Positions 19,654 to 26,372 of a stretch of DNA of 64,000 nucleotides are shown in pieces. A model generated the notes under the pieces. The model worked only from the letters and a program-made list of their open reading frames with translations, was not told the DNA's origin and did no database searches. A program made the translations under genes and the position numbers. Source of the stretch: Thalassomonas viridans (lineage in GTDB: Bacteria; Pseudomonadota; Gammaproteobacteria; Enterobacterales; Alteromonadaceae); assembly GCF_000948985.2 (NCBI RefSeq), contig NZ_CP059733.1, positions 5,704,001-5,768,000 of the forward strand, written 5' to 3'. How positions within the stretch are numbered: position 1 is the first letter of the stretch; each line of letters opens with the position of its first letter.

Positions 19654-20316
19654 TTAGCCGTTAACAACCTTTTTTTTCAGCTGAGCCAGTTCTTGCTCTA
19701 TATTGTCGTCATTCTCCAGCGCCCGGAACTGGCTGTTGAGATCTTTGTTTTCCGTCAGATCATAAGCCTCGATTTCCGCCTCGACCCGGTCGATCTTCTG
19801 CTGGTAACGTTCAAACTTAGCGATAGCCTCGTCAATATTGACCACAGCCGCCTGCTGACGTACTTTCAGCCTGACCTCAACGCTTTGCTGGCGCACGATA
19901 TAAGCCTGCTGGCGGCGCTTGGCTTCGGTTAACTTATCCTGCAGCCGCTGGCTGTCTTCCTGCACCTTGCTTAAATACTCTTCCAGGGTATCCAGCTCTT
20001 CCTGGATATGCTGCGCCTGCTCTTTGCTCTTGTTTTTTTCTGCCAGTGCCGAACGGGCCAGGTCATCGCGGTCTTTACTGATCGCCAGCTCGGCTTTTTC
20101 CTGCCAATGACAGATGCTGGTTTCTATGCTGCGTTTTTGCCGTAACAAGGTTTTCTTCTCGGCAATATGTTTTGCCGCCGCTGCCCGCACCTCCACCAGG
20201 GTTTCTTCTATTTCCTGAATAATCAGCTTGATCATTTTTTCAGGCTGCTCTGCCTTATCTAACATACTGTTAATATTGGCGTTGATGATATCTGTAAATC
20301 TTGAAAACATACCCAT
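19654..20316 (-). CDS. pspA: Phage shock protein A (PspA/IM30 family)
   Basis: A 220-residue, mostly helical peripheral membrane protein of the PspA/IM30/Vipp1 family that coats damaged inner membrane and preserves proton motive force. The amphipathic N-terminal helix (MGMFSRFTDIINANINSMLD) and the family line KMIKLIIQEIEETLVEVRAAAAKHIAEKK are clear, followed by long coiled-coil. An AGGAG site precedes the ATG. The upstream small secreted-protein gene is only 12 bases away, so pspA is the second gene of this transcript. A sigma-54-type promoter sits upstream of that first gene, as in psp operons controlled by PspF, but no pspF gene is present in the window. Confidence 0.95.
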   Translation of the reverse strand: MGMFSRFTDIINANINSMLDKAEQPEKMIKLIIQEIEETLVEVRAAAAKHIAEKKTLLRQKRSIETSICHWQEKAELAISKDRDDLARSALAEKNKSKEQAQHIQEELDTLEEYLSKVQEDSQRLQDKLTEAKRRQQAYIVRQQSVEVRLKVRQQAAVVNIDEAIAKFERYQQKIDRVEAEIEAYDLTENKDLNSQFRALENDDNIEQELAQLKKKVVNG

Positions 20317-20328
20317 AGTGGCCCTCTC

Positions 20329-20619
20329 CTACTCTTGTAAATAATTTTTCTGTTCTTGACTGTTTTGCTTGTTACCGGCTGTCGCTTTAGCCGTTTCTTC
20401 AGAAAACAATAAGGCGCTTTCAGCTTTAAATTCGCGGATCTCCCGGCTGATGGAATGACTCAATTCATGTGTCAGCTCTGCTACCATTTGCTGCCCCTGG
20501 GTAACAACAAACTGGCTCACAAGCGCATCCACCGACACCTGCCGGGCATTGGCCTTAGTCACTAAAGCCGTTAATAAAATGCCCGCAAAGACGAGTTTTT
20601 TATTCATTCGTTTATTCAT
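20329..20619 (-). CDS. Small secreted protein preceding pspA
   Basis: A 96-residue protein with a signal peptide (MNKRMNKKLVFAGILLTALV, cut after the Ala-rich TKANA region) and a charged, helical mature part (SVDALVSQFVVTQGQQMVAELTHELSH). It resembles the 89-residue secreted protein at 22117-22386 in length, signal peptide and the opening of the mature helix, and both genes carry a sigma-54-type promoter sequence. I chose the ATG at 20619 because AAGGAG lies 6-11 bases upstream. It leads the cluster secreted protein - pspA - pspC - membrane protein. No known family was recognised; a periplasmic envelope-stress role is inferred from position. Confidence 0.75.
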   Translation of the reverse strand: MNKRMNKKLVFAGILLTALVTKANARQVSVDALVSQFVVTQGQQMVAELTHELSHSISREIREFKAESALLFSEETAKATAGNKQNSQEQKNYLQE

Positions 20620-20688
20620 AACCGGGCTCCTTATAGCCGTTAAATACCTGATAAAAGTGCTTGATAACACAAGCTTTGTACTAGCTAT

Positions 20689-20704
20689 TACAATCCATGT
20701 GCCA
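20689..20704 (-). promoter_or_regulatory. Sigma-54-type promoter of the psp-like cluster
   Basis: On the minus strand the sequence is TGGCACATGGATTGTA, close to the sigma-54 consensus TGGCAC-N5-TTGC. The GG and the downstream GT (normally GC) are separated by exactly 10 bases. It lies 70 bases upstream of the ATG at 20619. A nearly identical element stands before the paralogous gene at 22386. Confidence 0.65.
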
Positions 20705-20941
20705 GGTTAAAAATAAAAAATAAACAACTGAAAAATAAGAGGAAAATATCAAAAAAGAAATAACAGGCAAAAGAGAGACATATTATGTCAAACTAAAATA
20801 TAGTGATTTTAACCACTGAAGGAGTGAAATTGACCAACACACAAAAGTGTAGGCAGTCTGCGACTTGCTATAAAAACAGCAGGCAGATAAAGAAGCAGTA
20901 AAGCCCGCAATAAAACACGGGCCCGTTCCGGTTTATGGGGG

Positions 20942-21799
20942 TTAATCGCAACTCACGGGTAGCTCGGCTTTTTGTCCCCATTCACTCCAGGAGCCGTCAT
21001 AAACGCTGATATCGCCATAACCGCAATAATCGGCAACAAACGCCAGGATACAGGCGGTAATACCGGAGCCGCAGGTCATCACCAGGCTCTTTTGCTCCCC
21101 GGCTAGCGCCCTCAGCTTCTGCTGTAATTCATCTTTTGGCTTAAAGCGACCGTTATTAAGCAGCTCGCTATAAGGTAAGCTTACGGCTCCCGGCATATGA
21201 CCGCTGCGCACGCCGGCTCTGGGCTCGGCAGCCCTGCCATAAAACCGGGGCGCCCCTCTAGCATCTATCACGGCAACCAAAGGATCAGACAATACCTGAC
21301 TCACCTTATGGTAATCACAAAAATACCCGTCCCTGGGATTGGCAATAAAATTCCCTTCTGCTATTTCCTGCTCATTGGCTGGGATAAGCGGAAATTGCTT
21401 TTTACACCACAAGGGCAAGCCTCCGTCTAATACGGCAACATTATCAAACCCCATGGCTTTGAACATCCACCAGGCCCGGGCACTGGAAAAAACGCCTAAA
21501 TCATCATAAACCACAACCTGGCTTTCCTGGTTTATACCCAGCTTCCGGGCCTGACGGGTAAACTCTTCAGCCGACACCATAGTATGGGACAAAGCGCTAT
21601 GCTGATCCGAAAAGACTCCTTCCAGGTCAAAACGGCGGGCATTGGCAATCGCCTGTTGCGGCCACTGGAATACCGGAGCGGCGGTAGTTCCCACCGGAGG
21701 AATACTGGCATCGAGAATAATTAAGTTGCTGGCTTCCAGGTTTGCTAAAAGCTGCTCTGGAGTGATGATATGCTTAAAAGTAATTGACATAACGGGCAT
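20942..21799 (-). CDS. sseA: 3-mercaptopyruvate/thiosulfate sulfurtransferase
   Basis: A two-domain rhodanese of 285 residues that transfers sulfane sulfur in the cytoplasm. The N-terminal inactive domain (about 10-140) includes VVYDDLGVFSSARAWWMFKAMG. The C-terminal domain carries the catalytic loop CGSGITA near residue 245, which matches the CGSG(V/T)TA pattern of 3-mercaptopyruvate sulfurtransferases rather than CRKGVT of classical rhodaneses. Two starts are possible, ATG at 21799 and at 21790; neither has a strong ribosome site, and the second gives MSITFKHIITPEQL. It is transcribed alone. About 140 bases separate it from the psp-like cluster promoter. Confidence 0.9.
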   Translation of the reverse strand: MPVMSITFKHIITPEQLLANLEASNLIILDASIPPVGTTAAPVFQWPQQAIANARRFDLEGVFSDQHSALSHTMVSAEEFTRQARKLGINQESQVVVYDDLGVFSSARAWWMFKAMGFDNVAVLDGGLPLWCKKQFPLIPANEQEIAEGNFIANPRDGYFCDYHKVSQVLSDPLVAVIDARGAPRFYGRAAEPRAGVRSGHMPGAVSLPYSELLNNGRFKPKDELQQKLRALAGEQKSLVMTCGSGITACILAFVADYCGYGDISVYDGSWSEWGQKAELPVSCD

Positions 21800-21958
21800 T
21801 TTTGCAGGACAAGAATTAAGCTAGCTTAATTTTAATAATGGCCGGTTTCAACCACTAAATAGGCTGCAACAGCCAACAGGAAAGACGGTAAAGAAAATAA
21901 CCCGGAATTCGGGAATCAGGGACTACAAAGATAAAGCGGACAGGCAAAACTCTCCGCT

Positions 21959-22102
21959 TTAATCGCAACCTGTCATCATAGAGGATTTGTCGTTGAGCAA
22001 ATTCGTTTGCTTGCCTTCAAAATAAGCGACAATTAATGACACGGCTAATAAACCAACCCCGGGCAGCATCATCAAAGTGAATAACATGCTCAAACTGATC
22101 AT
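21959..22102 (-). CDS. 47-residue single-span membrane protein
   Basis: A short gene on the minus strand. It encodes MISLSMLFTLMMLPGVGLLA, then a hydrophobic run to about residue 27 and a polar tail ending SMMTGCD. It has one membrane segment and a cytoplasmic or periplasmic tail of about 20 residues. It begins 14 bases after the stop of the secreted-protein gene at 22117 on the same strand, with a GCGAGG ribosome site, so the two are probably co-transcribed from the sigma-54-type promoter at 22474. No family is recognised. A small stress-induced membrane protein is a plausible reading, by analogy with PspB/PspC-like partners. Confidence 0.6.
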   Translation of the reverse strand: MISLSMLFTLMMLPGVGLLAVSLIVAYFEGKQTNLLNDKSSMMTGCD

Positions 22103-22116
22103 AACCACAACCTCGC

Positions 22117-22386
22117 TTATTTAGCATTAACCTGGCTATTGCTTTTAGCGCTACTAAAATAGCCGGTTTGTGCCAGTAACTCTCCACCGTTAACCGGCCT
22201 TTGCACTGATAACAGGTTTTTCCTGAGCGCCTGATGGTTTTCCTGCCGTATCTGCTGCTTTAACTGCTCGGCACTTTGCTGCATCATATGTTCAACCATC
22301 TGTTTTACAGACAGCTCTTCATTTGCCTGTACCGATAAAGAAGTCATTAACAAACCTGCTATCACTGCGCTAACTAAAGATTTCAT
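22117..22386 (-). CDS. Small secreted protein, paralogue of the psp-cluster leader
   Basis: An 89-residue protein with a signal peptide (MKSLVSAVIAGLLMTSLSVQA, cut after VQA) and a helical, Gln-rich mature part (ELSVKQMVEHMMQQSAEQLK). The opening of the mature protein resembles the protein at 20329-20619 (SV...V...QQ pattern). A GGAG site precedes the ATG. A sigma-54-type promoter is 88 bases upstream, and the 47-residue membrane protein follows. Periplasmic location is expected. Function unknown; envelope-stress involvement is inferred from the shared promoter type with the psp cluster. Confidence 0.75.
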   Translation of the reverse strand: MKSLVSAVIAGLLMTSLSVQANEELSVKQMVEHMMQQSAEQLKQQIRQENHQALRKNLLSVQRPVNGGELLAQTGYFSSAKSNSQVNAK

Positions 22387-22473
22387 TTGTATTCTCCACT
22401 AAGCTGTTTCTAAAACAGGTCGCTGAAGCAGCTCCCCTGTATTTGCCATTACTTATTAAGTCGACATAAGTAC

Positions 22474-22489
22474 TACAAAGGTTGTGCCA
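22474..22489 (-). promoter_or_regulatory. Sigma-54-type promoter of the second small secreted protein
   Basis: On the minus strand the sequence is TGGCACAACCTTTGTA. It shares TGGCACA and TTGTA, with the same 10-base GG-to-GT spacing, with the element at 20689-20704. It lies 88 bases upstream of the ATG at 22386. Confidence 0.65.
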
Positions 22490-22680
22490 GCAAATGAAAA
22501 AATTTATAAAGGCATGATTTTTAATAAAATTTAATTTATCCAAAGGATTTAGGCAAGAAATGCCCTGACGGAGAGTGCAGCCTGACAGCTGAAAGTTGGT
22601 GAAAAAAACGATTAATTGGTAAAAATAATAATTAAATGCCGGTAAAGCAAAAAACAACAGGAATGATAAAGAAAAAGAAA

Positions 22681-22722
22681 ATCCCGAATTAGGGATAGGA
22701 TTTCCCGAAAACGGGAAATCCT
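22681..22722 (-). terminator. Terminator of dusA
   Basis: Read on the minus strand there is a perfect 11-bp stem, AGGATTTCCCG-TTTT-CGGGAAATCCT, then a second hairpin ATCCC-TAATTC-GGGAT followed by TTTCTTTTTC. It lies 40-85 bases after the dusA stop. Confidence 0.75.
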
Positions 22723-22764
22723 AAGGTATTAAGCTGAAAACAGAGTCGGCTTCCTGATACGGCC

Positions 22765-23778
22765 TTACTCAAAAGACACTTGAGCAAATGCCTCCCGCAA
22801 CACTTCACTGCCAGCTCCTGTTTTACCGGAACTGTCGCTTAAATGACGACGGAACAAACGGGCGCCGGCAAAACCGTTACACAGACCTAACATATGCCTG
22901 AGCACATGCCAGGCCCTGCCGCCGTCGGCAACATAACGGTCGATGTATTCGGCCATTTCATCAATAACCTGCGCCCGGGAGATCACAGGCGCACCGCTTT
23001 GCCACAGGGTTTGGTCCGCCTCTGCCAGCAAATAAGGATTCTGGTAGATTTCCCGGCCTATCATTACGCCGTCAAGACGGGTCAAATGTTCCCGGGCTTC
23101 TGCCAGAGATTTAATGCCGCCGTTAATGGAGATCTCCCGATCGGGAAAATCCTGTTTAATCTGGTAAACCCGCTGATAATCCAGCGGCGGTATTTCACGG
23201 TTTTGTTTGGGGCTCAGACCGCTCAACCAGGCTTTACGTGCATGGATAATAAAATGCTGACAACCGGCTTGCGAGACTTCACTGATAAAACGGTGCAAAA
23301 ATTCATAACTGTCCTGATCATCAATACCGATACGGGATTTTACCGTGACCGGGATATTAACCGCCGCCTGCATTTGCTCAACACACTCGGCGACCAGGGA
23401 CGGCTCAGCCATCAAGCAGGCGCCAAAGCGGCCGTTTTGCACCCTATCCGAAGGACAGCCGACATTAATGTTGATCTCATCATACCCCCGCTGCTCGGCA
23501 ATTTTCGCACACTCGGTCATGGCGGCCGGATCGCTGCCTCCCAGCTGCAGCACCAGCGGATGCTCCTCATCGTTAAATGCCAGATATTCCCCTTTACCGA
23601 ATAAAATCGCCCCTGTGGTCACCATTTCGGTGTACAGCACTGTCTGTTTTGACATTACCCGGTAAAAGTAACGGCAATGCCGGTCCGTCCAATCTAACAT
23701 GGGGGCAACGCTGAGTTTATGGCTGATGGAGTTAGTTGGAATATGCGGCGCTAGGCCTGATTCTGCTTGAATTGACAT
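22765..23778 (-). CDS. dusA: tRNA-dihydrouridine(20/20a) synthase
   Basis: FMN-dependent enzyme that reduces U20/U20a in the D-loop of tRNAs. The protein from the ATG at 23778 is 337 residues, normal for DusA. Visible are [19 protein letters not shown] at the FMN barrel start, [19 protein letters not shown] with the catalytic Cys, [35 protein letters not shown], and [16 protein letters not shown] at the C-terminal end of the barrel. The DusA-type [16 protein letters not shown] segment separates it from DusB and DusC. A longer start (GTG at 23823) is possible but not needed. It is transcribed alone. Confidence 0.94.
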   Translation of the reverse strand: MSIQAESGLAPHIPTNSISHKLSVAPMLDWTDRHCRYFYRVMSKQTVLYTEMVTTGAILFGKGEYLAFNDEEHPLVLQLGGSDPAAMTECAKIAEQRGYDEININVGCPSDRVQNGRFGACLMAEPSLVAECVEQMQAAVNIPVTVKSRIGIDDQDSYEFLHRFISEVSQAGCQHFIIHARKAWLSGLSPKQNREIPPLDYQRVYQIKQDFPDREISINGGIKSLAEAREHLTRLDGVMIGREIYQNPYLLAEADQTLWQSGAPVISRAQVIDEMAEYIDRYVADGGRAWHVLRHMLGLCNGFAGARLFRRHLSDSSGKTGAGSEVLREAFAQVSFE

Positions 23779-24176
23779 TATATCTGACTTGCCTTGAACT
23801 GCCGGTATTTTCTTTAATTTCACTATATAACACCCGATATGCCCACAAACGGTATCGAACGCATGATAAAGAAAACACAGATTTTACGGGTGAAAAGCGG
23901 GTAAACATAAAGCAAGCGTAAACGAGCAATAACATCTCCCCGCGAAAACGGTGAAATTATACCGGGTAACAAGCAAGTTTTCAGTAAAAATAAACGGCGC
24001 TTCTCTTTATTGGCAACAAATATCCGGAGATTTTTGTTCTTCATCCCACCCGGGATTCTTCGACTGATTATTTGACTCCCCCTGACGGTTAGTTATAACG
24101 TAGGAAGCCAACCGATGAAAAACCAAACACATTGGTAAACAGTACATATATTTTTTGTTAATACAGGTCAGAACTT
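23779..24176. other. Divergent intergenic region between dusA and the binding-protein gene
   Basis: About 400 bases with the two promoters presumed inside. Short open frames on both strands lack ribosome sites and recognisable content. No RNA gene or repeat was identified. Confidence 0.45.
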
Positions 24177-25700
24177 TTGAAGTTAATCACGGTATTCTTG
24201 TTTTTGATACTGGCAAGCGCCCCCGGCTACGGCGAAAACATCTCTGTCGGAGCCGATGAATGGCAGGGCTATAGCCACAGCGACGGCAGCGGTATCTATT
24301 TCGAGTTATTAAGAAAGATTTACCCCGAATACAGGTTGGACTATAAAGTCAGCAGCTTTAACCGCGCCCTGAAAAAATTCAAACAAAACAAACTGGATAT
24401 TATTGTCGGGGTTTATAAAGAAGATCTGGAACGTGCCCTTTTCCCCAACTGGTATCTGGATACCGAATATCCGGTGATGGCTTTTTACGACCCCAAATTG
24501 CTCACCATCAGACATTTAAACGACTTTAAACAGCTCAGCACTTCCTGGCTCAGGGGCTATGCCTTTAACCGCTACCTGCCCGAGTCTGAAAACACGTATT
24601 TAATCGACGATATCAACCTGGGCTTTAAAATGCTGGCCAACCAGCGCATAGACACCTTTATCGACTACAGCTATAACCTGCCGGAAAAATACCGGCAGCA
24701 GTTTTCCTCTTTTGAGATCTTGCCCTCCCGCCGCATTTATATCGCCTTTCAGCGCAATCAGCACGGTAAAAAGCTGGCACGGCAATTTGACCGGAAAATG
24801 GCCCAATTAAGACGTTCAGGAGAGCTGGCAAAGCTGTTCGCCAGTGAATACCAACGCTCCGGACTCGCCGGTTTTAATCCCGATAAAAGTGAGATCATCA
24901 TATACACGGATGAGGTCAATGTCTTAAAAGAAGCCAAGCTGGAGCAATTAACCCTGGAACCCAGCCTGAACCGCATCCTTAACCTGACGCTGGACTCGCT
25001 GGACAATTACCGCTTTACCTATAAGGTCATGCATGATTTTTCCAGGATTTATCAATACCAGCACAAAGAAAATGTCTGTTTTATTGATATGATCAAAACC
25101 CGGCAACGCCAGGCGCATTTTGCCTTCAGCGAACCTTTCTCCCTTTATTTGGGCCTGCACCTGTACAGTAAGATTCCGCTGGGGGATAAAGAGGCCATAG
25201 ATTTGCCGCAGCTGTTATCGAGTAAAAAACCAAATAAAGAACCGGATAAAAGCGCAAATGAAACACAGCTAAGACTGGCTAAAATCAGCGGCAGAAGTTA
25301 CGGCGAGCGCATAGACAGGCAACTCGATCTCATAGCTCCCAGGCAGAGCTACACTATCCCGGTAGATACAAAAACCGCATTAAAACAGCTTGATAACGGC
25401 CGTTTCGACCTGCTGATCGAATACCCGTCAGAAGTTGACTTTTACTGGCCGCAGGTCAGCCGGGAGAAAATCCACAGCTACGCCATCACCGGCGCCGACA
25501 GCTATGTTCTAGGCCATATAATGTGTGCCAAATCGGCAACAACTGCGCAACTTATTAACGACTTTAATACCTCCCTGAAACAACGTATCCCCACCCAGGC
25601 TTTCTACAAGACACAGTTACAGGGAGTAGCGGAAGCTAATAAAAGCGAATTTACCCGCTATTTCAACCAGGTTTTTCATAATAACCATCAAGTTCAGTAA
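24177..25700 (+). CDS. Protein with two tandem periplasmic amino-acid-binding (SBP_bac_3-like) modules
   Basis: A 507-residue exported protein. The signal peptide (KLITVFLFLILASAPGYG) is followed by two modules of the family 3 solute-binding fold. Module one is about residues 20-235 (SVGADEWQGYSHSDGSGIYFELLRKI..., FNRALKKFKQNKLDIIVGVY). Module two is about 240-495 (IIYTDEV..., FAFSEPFSLYLGLHLYSK, FDLLIEYPSEVDFYW). Each looks diverged, so ligand binding may be altered. The only start that keeps the signal peptide is a TTG at 24177. No permease gene is adjacent, so it is not an ordinary ABC import component and may act in signalling or as an orphan binding protein. Such proteins are abundant in Alteromonadales. 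Confidence 0.72.
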   Translation: MKLITVFLFLILASAPGYGENISVGADEWQGYSHSDGSGIYFELLRKIYPEYRLDYKVSSFNRALKKFKQNKLDIIVGVYKEDLERALFPNWYLDTEYPVMAFYDPKLLTIRHLNDFKQLSTSWLRGYAFNRYLPESENTYLIDDINLGFKMLANQRIDTFIDYSYNLPEKYRQQFSSFEILPSRRIYIAFQRNQHGKKLARQFDRKMAQLRRSGELAKLFASEYQRSGLAGFNPDKSEIIIYTDEVNVLKEAKLEQLTLEPSLNRILNLTLDSLDNYRFTYKVMHDFSRIYQYQHKENVCFIDMIKTRQRQAHFAFSEPFSLYLGLHLYSKIPLGDKEAIDLPQLLSSKKPNKEPDKSANETQLRLAKISGRSYGERIDRQLDLIAPRQSYTIPVDTKTALKQLDNGRFDLLIEYPSEVDFYWPQVSREKIHSYAITGADSYVLGHIMCAKSATTAQLINDFNTSLKQRIPTQAFYKTQLQGVAEANKSEFTRYFNQVFHNNHQVQ

Positions 25701-25805
25701 CCCTTCCCGGAGCACAGCTATAAACTCCGCGAGATTTCTCCCCGGCGGCATTTTCAGCAGCCCAGTGGTATGATAAACTGAAACAAACTCTCAACTGATA
25801 ACGAT

Positions 25806-26240
25806 ATGTCTATTCAGGGATTACTAGAACAAGCTCAGCAGGTGTGCCAGCAACGGGGCGCCCGCTTGACAAAAATTCGCGAACAAGTTTTTTTACTACT
25901 TGCCAAGCGTGACGGCGCCGTCGGCGCCTATGAATTGCTGGAAGAGCTGAAAACCATAGATCCGGCAGCAAAACCCGCCACTATCTACCGCGCCCTGGAC
26001 TTCCTGAGCAAACAAGGCTTTGTCCATAAGATAGAATCCATCAACGCTTTCGTTATGTGCCACCACTTCAGCGAATGCAACCACCCGGTGCAGCTGCTGA
26101 TCTGTGATGAATGCGGTCATGTCGAAGAAATTCAGTCAAATAACTTTGACCTGGCTTTACGCTCTATGGCCGACGCCAGCGGTTTCAATATCAGCCACCA
26201 GATAGTTGAAGCCCACGGCACCTGCCAGGCATGTAATTAG
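25806..26240 (+). CDS. zur: Zinc uptake regulator, Fur family
   Basis: A 144-residue Fur-superfamily repressor resembling Zur, which shuts off zinc import genes when zinc is bound. The winged helix occupies about residues 1-85 (RLTKIREQVFLLLAKRDGAVGAYELLEEL, KPATIYRALDFLSKQGFVHKI). The metal-binding part holds CHHFSECNH, CDECGHVEEI and the C-terminal CQAC, giving the structural zinc site CxxC...CxxC. The CHHFSECNHPVQLLICDECG arrangement is the Zur rather than Fur type. It stands alone; znuABC is not in the window. Confidence 0.9.
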   Translation: MSIQGLLEQAQQVCQQRGARLTKIREQVFLLLAKRDGAVGAYELLEELKTIDPAAKPATIYRALDFLSKQGFVHKIESINAFVMCHHFSECNHPVQLLICDECGHVEEIQSNNFDLALRSMADASGFNISHQIVEAHGTCQACN

Positions 26241-26260
26241 CTAAGAGTTTGTTTCAAAAC

Positions 26261-26288
26261 GATATAAGATAAGTTTTTATCTTATATC
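26261..26288. terminator. Perfect 12-bp inverted repeat after zur
   Basis: GATATAAGATAA-GTTT-TTATCTTATATC, located 20 bases after the zur stop and 85 bases before the M1 peptidase gene. It is AT-rich with no T tail, so it could terminate weakly or serve as a protein-binding operator for the downstream gene. Confidence 0.45.
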
Positions 26289-26372
26289 CGTTAACCGGGT
26301 CCGCCAGAGACCGCGCCGTATCAACAGCATACGGCGTCAAAATTATCATCCACCACGTTAACCAGGAATCCC

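Noticed and set aside
23823..24044. 73-residue minus-strand frame upstream of dusA
   Set aside because: Basic and hydrophobic mix with no family match; it overlaps the likely dusA promoter.
26261..26288. AT-rich palindrome after zur as a Zur box
   Set aside because: It does not fit the known GAAATGTTATA-type Zur consensus and lies downstream of zur, so I only list it as a hairpin.
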